DNA of 64,000 nucleotides. Source: Flaviflexus ciconiae. Its GTDB lineage: Bacteria; Actinomycetota; Actinomycetes; Actinomycetales; Actinomycetaceae. Positions 1 through 8,781 of this stretch are shown in pieces. The position numbers and the translations under genes are program-made. The first letter of the stretch is position 1. Every line of letters starts with the position of its first letter. The stretch spans positions 1,860,001-1,924,000 of the forward strand of contig NZ_CP034593.1 in the NCBI RefSeq assembly GCF_003971195.1, written 5' to 3'. The notes under the pieces are model-generated. The model was not told the DNA's origin. It saw nothing but the letters and a program-made list of their open reading frames with translations, and searched no databases.

Positions 1-620
1 GTAATGCCGATAGCGCCGATAACAGCGGACATGTAAAGGAAACCAATCGTGGCGATAAGCGGAACTGCAACGCGCTGAACAGATTCAAGCATGGAACGCT
101 CTGTGTCCATTGGATTGCTCCGCGCCATGAGCATGACGATGACGGACACAATGAAGCCAACAACAAAGACCGGGTATCCCATGGCAAAACCAACAATGAA
201 AATGAGGAAGGGGAGCAGCACCCACCAGGTAGCTGGCTCATCGTCCTTGCGTTGGAAATCCTTGAGCGCCTCCTTGAGCTCAGCTGGCGACTGCTTCGCC
301 CTGTCCTTGACATCCCCTCTCATCCGAAGGAACGAGACCAAGAAGATTGCGAGTGCCGTTCCAAGGCCGATCGCATTAATCCAGCCGAACGTAATGCCGG
401 TCGTTGCGATGACTGCGAGAAGTGTTGGATGGGTGAATCCCGCGAAGTTACCGAGATGCCCCGCGTGTGCGTGAGTACCCGCTGACTTGTTCGGATCAAC
501 CCCCAGCTTGACCGAGGCAGGTCCCGTGACAACCGCGGTGATCGCCGGTTGCGTGAAACCGGTGAAGGCACCAATCAGACCTGCGGCAATACCACCGGAC
601 GTGGCGACTCCCGGAGGTAG
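1..620 (-). pseudogene. permease fragment lacking a start codon
   Basis: Read on the minus strand, a frame stays open from about 620 to the left edge and encodes a hydrophobic, membrane-spanning protein with a charged loop (HAHAGHLGNFAGFTHP is a recognisable stretch). From 620 down to 323 there is no in-frame ATG, GTG or TTG. The next upstream candidate (a GTG near 675) lies inside the divergent GntR gene. The N-terminal part therefore seems to be missing, and the gene is likely 5'-truncated; its 3' end is outside the window. The layout next to an FCD-type regulator suggests an organic-acid carrier of lactate-permease or gluconate-permease style, but the family is a guess. Confidence 0.5.
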
Positions 621-623
621 ACA

Positions 624-1280
624 GTGGTAGCAGAGATGGGCTCCGGGCCCGCTCAGACGCAGGCTGGCTACGCACACGCGCAGATCCGCAAGGCGATTAT
701 CAACGGAGAGTTCACGTCTGGGGACAGACTTCTGCAGGCAGAATTAGCAAAGCAACTCAATATTTCTGTTACCCCCGTCCGCGAGGCGCTTAGTCGCCTC
801 AAGGAAGAAGGCCTTATCGAGTCTGTTCCCCACCGGGGAACTACCGTCGCGAAACTCAACATTGAGCAGGCCGAAGAGATCTATGCGATGAGGAAGCCTC
901 TTGAGCCGATCCTTATCCGGCGCAATATTGATTCCATCCCCGATGAGGATCTGGCGCGGGCGGCCCGCCTGATTGACAAGATGAAGGCAACGGACGATCT
1001 TCTTACGTTCACGGCCATCAACGAGGACTTCCACGGAATCACGATGGGATACGACAATTCCTGGACATCCCGTATCGTCCAACAGCTGGCCGGAATCGCC
1101 TCCCCCTACGTATCTTTCTCTCTCCGCCTGTACCCGGAACAGATCGAGGAGTCCCACCGTGCCCACGAGGCAATTCTCAGCGCCGCGGCAGATCGGGATG
1201 TCGAACGCTTCATCGAACTCGAGGTCGCACACCTCGAATCCACCCTTGTCATTCTCCGCAAACTCGGCGATCGGGTGTAG
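624..1280 (+). CDS. GntR-family transcriptional regulator, FCD type
   Basis: A 218-residue regulator. Residues about 15-75 form the GntR winged helix, with ELAKQLNISVTPVREALSRL as the recognition region. The remainder is an all-helical FCD effector-binding domain of the FadR type (MRKPLEPILIRR, then conserved histidines in FHGITM and AHEAIL). FCD regulators usually bind organic acids or sugar acids and repress the neighbouring catabolic or transport genes. Here the neighbour is the truncated divergent permease, so the target may be lost. The start is GTG at 624, chosen for the GGAGG six bases upstream; an ATG at 636 is the alternative. Confidence 0.85.
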   Translation: MVAEMGSGPAQTQAGYAHAQIRKAIINGEFTSGDRLLQAELAKQLNISVTPVREALSRLKEEGLIESVPHRGTTVAKLNIEQAEEIYAMRKPLEPILIRRNIDSIPDEDLARAARLIDKMKATDDLLTFTAINEDFHGITMGYDNSWTSRIVQQLAGIASPYVSFSLRLYPEQIEESHRAHEAILSAAADRDVERFIELEVAHLESTLVILRKLGDRV

Positions 1281-1402
1281 TTTCAAGTCGTACCCGGCGC
1301 GGCGGTTGCGAACTCTTTTTTGAAGCGGCTACTAGCAGGTAACTGCACACGAGGACGTGTTTTCCCCGGTCACCTTGCCATCCGCTCATTGAACATGCCA
1401 TC

Positions 1403-1450
1403 AAAGATCAGAACTCACCACCCGAAGAAAGATCAGAACTCCCCACCCGG
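1403..1450. repeat. 25-bp tandem repeat, two copies
   Basis: Two near-identical units follow each other, each containing AAAGATCAGAACTC followed by A or C and then CCACCCG. They start at 1403 and 1428. They lie in the non-coding stretch between the GntR gene and the small membrane protein gene. They could be regulator sites or a mobile-element relic. Confidence 0.6.
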
Positions 1451-1517
1451 ACCACACCGATTGACGTAGCGTTGTAGCCATGGAAGATCTTGTTCTTCCG
1501 CGGCAGGAGAAGGAATC

Positions 1518-1664
1518 ATGACAGAGCGCCACGACGACGGGGACCCTCGCAAGGATCCATCGCCCAAACCGTTTCAACCCTTCAAGAAAAAGAAGGTTCT
1601 GTTTTCGACGGTGTTCGGCGTTCTTCTCGTTGTTGGTATTCTCCTTTTCGGCATTCTCTACTGA
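1518..1664 (+). CDS. small single-pass membrane protein
   Basis: An ATG at 1518, preceded by an AGGAGAAGGA ribosome-binding site, opens a 48-residue frame ending in TGA at 1662-1664. The first half is polar and ends in a basic cluster (PFKKKKVLF). The second half is one uninterrupted hydrophobic helix ending at the stop (FGVLLVVGILLFGILY). This is the layout of a tail-anchored or N-in small membrane protein. No family is recognised. A similar small protein lies at 61558-61728. Confidence 0.65.
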   Translation: MTERHDDGDPRKDPSPKPFQPFKKKKVLFSTVFGVLLVVGILLFGILY

Positions 1665-1900
1665 GCACCGCTGTCGATAGCGATATCAGCGGTCTCCGCA
1701 TTTCCAACAAACGGTGCTACCCCCTGCCGACGAGCAATCTCAAGGGACAAGATCAAGACCACTCGGAGGTCACCGTAAAACTTTGGAAGTCTGCGTAAAG
1801 CTCTTGCGGGAGCTCTGCCAACGGCTTTCCTTTGAATTCTTAAGGACCACAGCGCTTCCTCCGAATTTCTATGGCCCAAAGCAGCCTGATCTCAAACGCG

Positions 1901-1913
1901 TATGATGGCTGAT
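1901..1913 (+). promoter_or_regulatory. leaderless promoter of hemC
   Basis: TATGAT at 1901-1906 is a strong -10 box. It sits seven bases before the ATG at 1914, so transcription would start at or next to the start codon. No ribosome-binding site is visible before any of the three in-frame ATGs (1902, 1905, 1914). Confidence 0.6.
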
Positions 1914-2780
1914 ATGCATATCCTGCGCGTTGGTACGAGAACATCCGATCTAGCCCTGGCTCAGGCTTCTGCCGCCGCCCAGGAGATCGTCGACGCCGAT
2001 CCAAACCTTGAAGGCTTTGAGATCGTCGGAATCACGACGAAGGGCGATACCGACAGGTCGTCCCTGTCCCAGATTGGGGGAACGGGTCTTTTCACCTCCG
2101 CGGTCCGCGACGCACTTCTGGCCGGGGAATGCGATGTTGCAATTCACTCGGCAAAGGATCTGCCCGCGGCAGATCACCCCGAACTCTCCATGTACTTCCC
2201 GGAGCGGGTCAGCCCCCACGACGTGTTCATTGGACATACGGACTACCGCGGCCTGCCCTACGGAGCGAAGATCGGTACGGGGTCACCGCGCCGCGCAGCC
2301 CAGCTTCGCCACTTCCGCAAGGACATCCAGGTTGTCGATATTCGCGGCAACGTCCCGACTCGTATCGCACGTATCCACGACGATCTCGACGGCGTCATCC
2401 TGGCTCGTGCAGGCCTGCTCCGGCTCGGTCTTGATGAAGGGCAGGACCTGCCGTACGAAGTTATGGTGCCCGCCGCCGGCCAGGGCACCATTGCGATCGA
2501 GACGGTGAAGGGATCGCCCTTCGAGCAATCCCTCGAGCGCATCGATCATGCCACCACTCGCCTTGAGATCACGGCAGAACGTACGTTTATGACAATCCTC
2601 GGTGCTGGCTGCACCACCCCTGTCGGTGTTCTCGGTGAATCCACGGGCAAGACGGTTGCGCTGCATGCTCGCTACACCGGCGAGGGTTCGAAGATCGAGA
2701 TCCGCCGTAGCTCCAACAATCCAGTCAAGCTGGCAACTGATCTTGCGGAGGAGTTCGTGAAGCGCGGGGTGCGGGTATGA
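1914..2780 (+). CDS. hemC: hydroxymethylbilane synthase (porphobilinogen deaminase)
   Basis: Joins four porphobilinogen molecules into hydroxymethylbilane in haem/tetrapyrrole synthesis; cytoplasmic. The family start (LRVGTRTSDLALAQ) and the cofactor loop ILGAGCTTPVGV are present. Cys233 would carry the dipyrromethane primer, and GTGSPRR and ARAGLLRLGL are family motifs. Length is 288 residues, slightly short of the usual ~310. The ATG at 1914 is preferred because a -10 box overlaps the two upstream ATGs at 1902 and 1905; a start at 1902 would add four residues. It is the first gene of an overlapping hemCDBL-sirtuin operon and overlaps hemD by four bases. Confidence 0.93.
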   Translation: MHILRVGTRTSDLALAQASAAAQEIVDADPNLEGFEIVGITTKGDTDRSSLSQIGGTGLFTSAVRDALLAGECDVAIHSAKDLPAADHPELSMYFPERVSPHDVFIGHTDYRGLPYGAKIGTGSPRRAAQLRHFRKDIQVVDIRGNVPTRIARIHDDLDGVILARAGLLRLGLDEGQDLPYEVMVPAAGQGTIAIETVKGSPFEQSLERIDHATTRLEITAERTFMTILGAGCTTPVGVLGESTGKTVALHARYTGEGSKIEIRRSSNNPVKLATDLAEEFVKRGVRV

Positions 2781-3439
2781 AAGTCGCGATTACGCGACCG
2801 CCCTCCCCGCTGACGGACGGCTGGATCGCCGTTCCCGTCACCTCCCGGATCCCCATCCGTTCCGGGATCGATACCTTTGCCGAAGTGCTGGAAACCGAGC
2901 CTGACGGCACGTGGATCGCGGTGACCTCCCCGCACACTTTTAAGCTACTTGCGGCCCGCGGAGTTACTGTGCCGGAGCGTTTCCGGCTGGCCTGCGTGGG
3001 CGAGGCCACTGCTAAGGCCGCACCCTGGAAACCCGAGTTCGTGGGGCCGCCGCCCGCGAGCGCCGAGTCCATGGTGGAGGCTTTCCCGGACGGTTCTGGG
3101 ACCATTCTGTTCCCCGCTTCCGCCATGGCCTCCCGGACCCTGGAGGAAGGTCTCGTCGAGCGGGGCTACAGCGTCGATCGGTTCGATATTTATTCGTCGG
3201 AGGCAGATCCTGCCGGGGTTCTGAAGCTCGCGAACCAGCGGGCTGACGCGATCATTGTGACTGCGGGCAGCGCCGCCCTGGCTATTCACGATCACTGGCC
3301 AGCTTCGATTGAACTGCCTCCTCTTATTGCTTTTGGAGAGCCCACGCAGCGGACTCTCGCCTCGGCAGGTATTCCTGCCGCCCAAACTTCTGCCACCCCT
3401 GATCGCACGGGGCTGGAAGCCTGTCTGGAAAGGATTTGA
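2777..3439 (+). CDS. hemD: uroporphyrinogen-III synthase
   Basis: A 220-residue HemD-type protein that would close and invert ring D of hydroxymethylbilane to give uroporphyrinogen III. The family is poorly conserved. The call rests on the bilobed pattern ([13 protein letters not shown] in the first lobe, [12 protein letters not shown] in the second, ending with an [10 protein letters not shown] segment) and on position between hemC and hemB. It begins with an ATG overlapping the hemC stop (ATGA), which implies translational coupling. It is followed one base later by hemB. Confidence 0.85.
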   Translation: MKVAITRPPSPLTDGWIAVPVTSRIPIRSGIDTFAEVLETEPDGTWIAVTSPHTFKLLAARGVTVPERFRLACVGEATAKAAPWKPEFVGPPPASAESMVEAFPDGSGTILFPASAMASRTLEEGLVERGYSVDRFDIYSSEADPAGVLKLANQRADAIIVTAGSAALAIHDHWPASIELPPLIAFGEPTQRTLASAGIPAAQTSATPDRTGLEACLERI

Positions 3440-3440
3440 T

Positions 3441-4412
3441 GTGATTTCTCGTCCGCGCCGCCTGCGCACCACACCTGCCATGAGGTCCATGGTGAAAGAA
3501 ACCGGTTTCACGGCCGGCAACCTGGTCCTGCCCATGTTTGTCCGCGAAGGGCTCGAGGCCCCGGAGCCGATCGGCTCCATGCCGGGCGTCTACCAGCACA
3601 CCCTGGAGTCGCTGAAGGTAGCGGCACGCGAGGCCGTTGATGCTGGAGTTGGCGGCATCATGCTGTTCGGGGTACCTGCACACCACGACGCCGTTGGTTC
3701 GGCAGGCGTTGATCCCGAGGGGATCCTCAATGTTGGTTTGAAGGCGCTCAGGGACGAGATCGGTGACGAAGCCGTAATCATCGCCGACCTGTGCTTGGAC
3801 GAGTTCACGGATCACGGTCACTGCGGTGTTCTTGCCGAAGACGGCACCGTGGATAACGATGCGACTCTCGAGATTTATCGGGAAATGGCAGTCATCCAGG
3901 CGAAGTCCGGGGCTCACATGCTGGGTCTATCGGGAATGATGGATGGTCAGGTCGCGGCGTGCCGGGAGGCACTCGACGAGGCCGATTTCGCAAACGTATC
4001 GATCCTCGCCTACTCCGCGAAGTACGCGTCGGCCTACTACGGTCCGTTCCGCGAGGCCGTTGATTCTCAGCTCAAGGGCGACCGCCGCACTTATCAGATG
4101 GACGTGGCGAACCGGACCGAGGGCTTGCGGGAAGCTCTTCTCGATATCGAGGAGGGCGCCGACGTCGTCATGGTGAAGCCAGCCGGGTCCTACCTGGATG
4201 TGCTGGCCGACGTTGCCGAGGCTTCCACGGTTCCGGTAGCCGCCTACCAGGTGTCCGGCGAGTACGCGATGATCGAGGCGGCTGCCGAACGTGGCTGGCT
4301 GGACCGGGACCGCACCATCATGGAATCTGTTTCTGCTATTGCGCGAGCGGGCGCAACGATTATTTGTACGTATTGGGCGACGGAGCTCGCTAGGAAGGTG
4401 AACCATGGCTGA
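3441..4412 (+). CDS. hemB: delta-aminolevulinic acid dehydratase (porphobilinogen synthase)
   Basis: Condenses two 5-aminolevulinate molecules to porphobilinogen. Both Schiff-base lysine regions are present ([14 protein letters not shown] and [11 protein letters not shown]). The metal loop reads [14 protein letters not shown]: the first and third cysteines of the zinc-type loop remain, but the second is Asp, so metal use may differ from the classic zinc enzyme. GTG at 3441 is chosen as start because GGAAAGGA lies just upstream and the family start [12 protein letters not shown] follows, giving 323 residues. It overlaps hemL by eight bases. Confidence 0.93.
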   Translation: MISRPRRLRTTPAMRSMVKETGFTAGNLVLPMFVREGLEAPEPIGSMPGVYQHTLESLKVAAREAVDAGVGGIMLFGVPAHHDAVGSAGVDPEGILNVGLKALRDEIGDEAVIIADLCLDEFTDHGHCGVLAEDGTVDNDATLEIYREMAVIQAKSGAHMLGLSGMMDGQVAACREALDEADFANVSILAYSAKYASAYYGPFREAVDSQLKGDRRTYQMDVANRTEGLREALLDIEEGADVVMVKPAGSYLDVLADVAEASTVPVAAYQVSGEYAMIEAAAERGWLDRDRTIMESVSAIARAGATIICTYWATELARKVNHG

Positions 4413-5691
4413 TCTATTTACCCGCGCACAGGCTGTTATTCCCGGTGGAGTTGACTCCCCCGTTCGAGCATTCGGCTCCGTTGGTGGAGCCCCGGTGTTT
4501 GTTGAGCGGGCCTCCGGCCCCCACATTTACTCAGCTGACCGGGAGTACATCGATCTTGTTGGCTCCTGGGGCCCCGCGCTCCTTGGACATGCTCACCCCA
4601 CCGTTGTCGAGGCGGTCCAGAAGGCCGCCTCAAAGGGTCTGTCGTTCGGTGCACCGACCGAGGCGGAAGTAGAACTGGCAGAGCTGGTTATCGATCGGGT
4701 GGAGCCTGTTGAGAAGATTCGGTTCGTGTCGACCGGTACGGAAGCGACGATGACGGCGATCCGTCTGGCTCGTGGTTTCACCGGCCGCGATCTGGTCGTC
4801 AAGTTTGCCGGTTGCTATCACGGCCACGAGGACAACATGCTGGTTGCGGCGGGCTCCGGCGTTGCCACGTTCGGAATGTCCTCCTCCGCCGGTGTCCCGA
4901 AGGGCACCGTCGAGGACACCGTAGTTTTGCCCTACAACAACCGCGAAGCAGTTGAAACGCTCTTTGCCACCCACGGGGAGAAGATCGCCGCGATCATCAC
5001 CGAGGGCGCTCCGGCAAACATGGGTGTTGTTCCGCCCACCCCGGGCTTCAACGCTTTCCTCAAGGAACAGTGCGAGAAGGCCGGTGCACTGCTGATTCTC
5101 GACGAGGTGCTGACAGGTTTCCGGCTTTCCAAGGCTGGCATGTGGGGAATCGACCAGGACGTCCCCTACACCCCCGACCTGCTGACGTTTGGAAAGGTTA
5201 TCGGCGGTGGCATGCCGATCGCGGCCCTTGGCGGTCGCGCCGATGTCATGGACTGGCTGGCTCCGCTCGGCCCCGTCTACCAGGCGGGCACCCTGTCCGG
5301 TAACCCGCTCGCCACCGCCGCCGGCATCACCACCCTCGCCCTTGCCGACGATGCTGTGTATGAGCAGGTGAACCGTTCGTCCCAAGCACTGTCCGATGGC
5401 TTTTCCCAGGCACTGTCGGCCGAGGGCGTGGACCACACAATCCAGCGGGTCGGTTCCCTGTTCTCAATCTTGTTTTCGGACACCCCGGCAACAAACTACG
5501 ACGAGGTCGCCGCACAGGACCAGTTCCGGTATGCCCCGTTCTTCCATTCGCTTCTCGAGGACGGCATTCACCTGCCTCCTTCGGTGTTCGAGGCCTACTT
5601 CGTATCCGCCACCCACACCGATGAGGTCATCGACAAGATCCTGGCCGCAGCACCCAAGGCGGCTCGCGCCGCCGCACAGGCAACCGCGTAG
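4405..5691 (+). CDS. hemL: glutamate-1-semialdehyde 2,1-aminomutase
   Basis: PLP enzyme that makes 5-aminolevulinate from glutamate semialdehyde in the C5 pathway. 428 residues, the normal length. The N-terminal motif [12 protein letters not shown], the cofactor phosphate region [18 protein letters not shown] and the PLP lysine in TFGKVIGGG (Lys264) are present. No hemA (glutamyl-tRNA reductase) is seen in this window. The gene overlaps hemB upstream and shares one base with the sirtuin gene downstream, so it is inside the same transcript. Confidence 0.95.
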   Translation: MADLFTRAQAVIPGGVDSPVRAFGSVGGAPVFVERASGPHIYSADREYIDLVGSWGPALLGHAHPTVVEAVQKAASKGLSFGAPTEAEVELAELVIDRVEPVEKIRFVSTGTEATMTAIRLARGFTGRDLVVKFAGCYHGHEDNMLVAAGSGVATFGMSSSAGVPKGTVEDTVVLPYNNREAVETLFATHGEKIAAIITEGAPANMGVVPPTPGFNAFLKEQCEKAGALLILDEVLTGFRLSKAGMWGIDQDVPYTPDLLTFGKVIGGGMPIAALGGRADVMDWLAPLGPVYQAGTLSGNPLATAAGITTLALADDAVYEQVNRSSQALSDGFSQALSAEGVDHTIQRVGSLFSILFSDTPATNYDEVAAQDQFRYAPFFHSLLEDGIHLPPSVFEAYFVSATHTDEVIDKILAAAPKAARAAAQATA

Positions 5692-6503
5692 TGTCACTAA
5701 CGGATCTGGCTAGCCTGCTCTCGGACGGCGACGTCGTCGTGGTCTCGGGAGCGGGCCTGTCAACCGATTCTGGGCTACCCGACTATCGGGGCAGTGGCGG
5801 TTCAGAGAAGCCGAGCGTCGACTACGACATGTTTGTCGGACTCGACATGTGGCAACGCTGGGTGTGGCAACGCAACCAGGAAAGCTGGAAGGCCCTCGAC
5901 ACGCTCCCACCCACAACCGGACACCGGATCCTGGCCGACTGGGAACGCCGGGGCATTGTCACCGGCACAGCCACCCAGAACATTGATGGAATGCATTTCA
6001 AAGCCGGGTCGAAGAAGGTTGCGGAGATGCACGGGTCGTTCACCCGCGTCACCTGCATCGACTGCAACCAGGTCACTCCTCGCAGCGAACTGGATCCCAG
6101 GTTGCGGGAACTTAACCCGCTCACCGTTGACGACCCAAACCCAGCCAACGCGGCTATTCTTGCCGAGGCCGACCGAGCATCTGCTGAGAAGTCGACATTT
6201 GTTCCCGCACCGTGCGCAAACTGCGGTGGAATTCTCAAGCCCGACATCGTGTTCTTCGGGGAGGCCGTCCAAGCGATCGACCAGGCCTTCGACTACGCCA
6301 GGGAAGCCAAAACAATCCTCGTGCTCGGATCATCCCTGCTGGTCATGACCGGAATGTGGGTCGTCACCCAGGGACTGTCCTCGGGGGCGAATCTTGCAAT
6401 CATCAATCGCGGCCCCACCCAGGCCGACAGATATGCCGACATCAGAATCGACGCCGACATATCGGAGTCTTTGAAAGCCCTGGACGAACTTCTCAAATCC
6501 TAG
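5691..6503 (+). CDS. Sir2-family NAD-dependent protein deacetylase
   Basis: A 270-residue sirtuin. It has the NAD-binding GAGLSTDSGLPDYRG, TQNIDGMH, the catalytic His in EMHGS, and four zinc cysteines in two pairs (CIDC and CANC) separated by about 50 residues. The GTG start at 5691 shares a base with the hemL stop codon, so it is the last gene of the haem operon. Why a deacetylase or deacylase is coupled to tetrapyrrole synthesis is not clear from the sequence; control of biosynthetic enzymes by acylation is one possibility. Confidence 0.9.
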   Translation: MSLTDLASLLSDGDVVVVSGAGLSTDSGLPDYRGSGGSEKPSVDYDMFVGLDMWQRWVWQRNQESWKALDTLPPTTGHRILADWERRGIVTGTATQNIDGMHFKAGSKKVAEMHGSFTRVTCIDCNQVTPRSELDPRLRELNPLTVDDPNPANAAILAEADRASAEKSTFVPAPCANCGGILKPDIVFFGEAVQAIDQAFDYAREAKTILVLGSSLLVMTGMWVVTQGLSSGANLAIINRGPTQADRYADIRIDADISESLKALDELLKS

Positions 6504-6523
6504 GCTCCAGGCAACCGGTTCTG

Positions 6524-6535
6524 TACTGTCGGACT
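6524..6535 (+). promoter_or_regulatory. leaderless promoter
   Basis: TACTGT (6524-6529) fits the TANNNT -10 pattern, six bases before the ATG at 6536. No Shine-Dalgarno is visible. Confidence 0.5.
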
Positions 6536-7057
6536 ATGGATATCCGAGACCGAATCGCACAGCTGAACACGGACACGGTACTGGACGGCAACGTTCTCCA
6601 CCTCTCGTTGGCAACCGATCTGCCACCATCGATTCTTTGGCCATATTTGACTGACCCGGTCCTGCTTCGCGCCTGGTCGCCCTACGTGCCCGACAGGGTC
6701 CTTACCTTCGAAGAGTCTGTTCTCGCCCGAGAGAACAGCGCGGACGAGCCGTATCTTTCCCAGATCATGGAGATCAAAGCCGAAGAAACACTTGCCCACA
6801 CGTGGGGCGATGACACGGTCCGCTGGTCGCTGACCAACCCCGGGATCACATGCGACATGACATTGCAGGAACCCAAGTATGCCTCCTACTACGCGGCCGG
6901 ATGGCAGGTATGCCTCGCCGTCCTCCAAGCACTCCTCGAAGGCGACAAGCAGGAGCGCATCATCGGCATGGATGCCATGAAGTATGGCTGGCCGGAGCTC
7001 CAGAAAAAGTACCAGGCCGAGCTACCCGGACAGGAAGCCGCACCCGACGAAGGCTAA
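6536..7057 (+). CDS. SRPBCC/START-like domain protein
   Basis: A 173-residue protein with the helix-grip pattern of the Aha1/polyketide-cyclase group: an N-terminal strand and helix (LATDLPPSILWPYLTDPVLLRAW), an antiparallel sheet with EETLAHTWGDDTVRWSL, and a long C-terminal helix beginning AAGWQVCLAVLQALLEG. Such proteins bind hydrophobic ligands or act with chaperones. No specific ligand can be inferred. It is a monocistronic gene with its own probable leaderless promoter, ending at a strong terminator. Confidence 0.7.
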   Translation: MDIRDRIAQLNTDTVLDGNVLHLSLATDLPPSILWPYLTDPVLLRAWSPYVPDRVLTFEESVLARENSADEPYLSQIMEIKAEETLAHTWGDDTVRWSLTNPGITCDMTLQEPKYASYYAAGWQVCLAVLQALLEGDKQERIIGMDAMKYGWPELQKKYQAELPGQEAAPDEG

Positions 7058-7112
7058 CGAGAAGGTGTCTCGACAGAAGTGTCGAGATACCTCGACACAG
7101 GTGGCGCTGTCA

Positions 7113-7143
7113 GAAGCCGGTGGCTCACTGCCACCGGCTTCTT
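7113..7143. terminator. terminator between convergent genes
   Basis: GAAGCCGGTGGC and its exact complement are separated by a five-base loop (7113-7124 and 7130-7141). It lies between convergent genes and could serve both. A second, smaller hairpin (TCTCGACA/TGTCGAGA) precedes it at about 7068-7087. Confidence 0.75.
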
Positions 7144-7180
7144 CGCGCACCACGCACCTGCGCTCGCAGTTACAACGGAG

Positions 7181-7804
7181 CTACGCCTGCGACGAGTCCT
7201 GCGCCTTCCCGTACTGGTGGGAAACGGACCAGGAGTGCATGGCAATAGCGGCGGCCGCCGCAACGTTCATGGATCTGGTTGAGCCGTACATGGGGATCTG
7301 CCTGACCTCGGCACACTCTGCGAGGAGTTCCGGGGAGATTCCGTTGGATTCCTGCCCAAAGACGAGAATTGACCGCTCGGGAAGCGGGCTCGCTTCCAGG
7401 TCCGTACATCCGGGAACATTATCGATCCCAACGATCGAATAACCGTTTTCCCTCGCCCACGTCCCCAGGTCTGCGGGACCGGGCTGGTGGATGATATCGA
7501 GGTAGCGGTCGGTCACCATCGCCCCGCGCCGGTTCCACCTGCGCCTGCCAACGATATGAACTCCACCGACATTGAAAGCATTTCCAGTACGGACAATGGA
7601 GCCGATGTTGAGATCGTGCTCAAGGTTCTCGATCGCAATATGTAGGGCAGCGCGGCTCTCATCCAGATCGGCCTTAATGGCCTCGACTGACCAGAAGCGG
7701 TACTTGTCGACAACGTTGCGAGTATCGCCGTTCTCCATGAGGTCGGGATCCAGACGGGGATCAGCCCCGGGATCACCGGGGCTGACCTGAGCATTGTCGG
7801 TCAC
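7181..7804 (-). CDS. TrmH/SpoU-family RNA 2'-O-methyltransferase
   Basis: A 207-residue SPOUT methyltransferase. The three SpoU motifs are visible: NIGSIVRTGNAFNVGGVHIVG with the catalytic Arg, LVFGQESNGISPELL, and PMYGSTRSMNVAAAAAIAM, which form the knotted S-adenosylmethionine site. Its target (tRNA or rRNA ribose) cannot be assigned from the sequence. The ATG overlaps the stop of the upstream lemA gene, so both are translated from one message. Confidence 0.88.
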   Translation of the reverse strand: MTDNAQVSPGDPGADPRLDPDLMENGDTRNVVDKYRFWSVEAIKADLDESRAALHIAIENLEHDLNIGSIVRTGNAFNVGGVHIVGRRRWNRRGAMVTDRYLDIIHQPGPADLGTWARENGYSIVGIDNVPGCTDLEASPLPERSILVFGQESNGISPELLAECAEVRQIPMYGSTRSMNVAAAAAIAMHSWSVSHQYGKAQDSSQA

Positions 7805-8676
7805 TGCTGCGGTCCCGGCTGGTAGGGATTCTGATCCGGCGCCTGACCCTGGTTACCGTAACCACCCGGATGGCCACCGTAGCCATTTTGCTGATTGCCG
7901 TATCCGCTCTGCTGGGACCCGCCCTGCGGCTTGCCGTAACCGTTCTGCTCGTTGCCGTAGCCCTGACCGGGTGCCATGCCGTGCGTGGGCCGTCCGGCAT
8001 CCCTGTTCGGGTCATAACCACCGCGCTGACCGCCGAGGGTCGCGGCTCCGGGCTCGGGCGCGGGCTGCCAGTTATTGGGCTGATAGTTACCGAGATTGCC
8101 GTCCTGGGTTGCGAACGAGACGCGCGGGGCTTCACGGGAGTAGGAGGGGATCTCAAAGTACTCGGCGCGACGGAAGGAGAACATGCCGGCAATGATGTTG
8201 GCCGGAAATGCTTCGATCCGCGTGTTCATCCCGGACACGTTGGAGTTGTAGAAGCGGCGTCCTGCCGCGATTCGGTCTTCCGTGTTGGAAAGCTCTGCCT
8301 GGAGATCGCGGAAGGGACCCGCCGCCTGGAGCTGCGGGTAGTTCTCGGCAACAGCGAAGATGTTGCCGAGTGCCCTGGACAGGTCGCCTTCGCGCTGTGC
8401 GCGCTGCGCGGTGGAGTTCGATGGCTGTGCGGCGATGTTCCTCATCCGGGTGACATCATCCAGGACGGCCCGCTCGTGTGCGGCATAGCCCTTGACGGTC
8501 TCAACGAGGTTCGGGATCAGCTGGTAGCGGCGGTGCAGTTCGACATCGATCTGCTTCCACGACTCCTGCACCTGGTTTCTCAGGCGAATAAGAGTGTTGT
8601 AGGTGCCGATCGCCCAAGCGATCACGATGAAGACGAGCAGGACAACGATGCCCAGGACGACCCATCCGATATCCAT
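7801..8676 (-). CDS. LemA family membrane protein with Gly/Gln-rich tail
   Basis: A 291-residue protein. A single N-terminal membrane helix (about residues 4-24) is followed by the LemA helical domain (YNTLIRLRNQVQESWKQIDVELHRRYQLIPNLVETV). The last ~75 residues are low-complexity and rich in Gly, Asn, Gln and Tyr with YGN(E/Q)QNGYG-type repeats, an extra tail on the usual ~190-residue LemA core. LemA function is poorly known (a membrane-linked coiled-coil domain). A good AAGGAGT site precedes the ATG. It overlaps the SpoU methyltransferase gene by four bases. Confidence 0.9.
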   Translation of the reverse strand: MDIGWVVLGIVVLLVFIVIAWAIGTYNTLIRLRNQVQESWKQIDVELHRRYQLIPNLVETVKGYAAHERAVLDDVTRMRNIAAQPSNSTAQRAQREGDLSRALGNIFAVAENYPQLQAAGPFRDLQAELSNTEDRIAAGRRFYNSNVSGMNTRIEAFPANIIAGMFSFRRAEYFEIPSYSREAPRVSFATQDGNLGNYQPNNWQPAPEPGAATLGGQRGGYDPNRDAGRPTHGMAPGQGYGNEQNGYGKPQGGSQQSGYGNQQNGYGGHPGGYGNQGQAPDQNPYQPGPQQ

Positions 8677-8726
8677 GCGGACTCCTTGGAATTATCAGTA
8701 TTGGCTAGAGAACAGCCTAATAGCTT

Positions 8727-8756
8727 GGGAGGCTCTCTTCCGGGTGGAGAGCTCCC
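8727..8756. terminator. hairpin downstream of pyrE
   Basis: GGGAGGCTCTC pairs with GAGAGCTCCC with one bulge. It is placed just after the pyrE stop (minus strand) and before the lemA promoter. There is no clear T-tract, so it is tentative. Confidence 0.4.
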
Positions 8757-8781
8757 CCGCTATCGGCGCTCTCCGGGTGTG

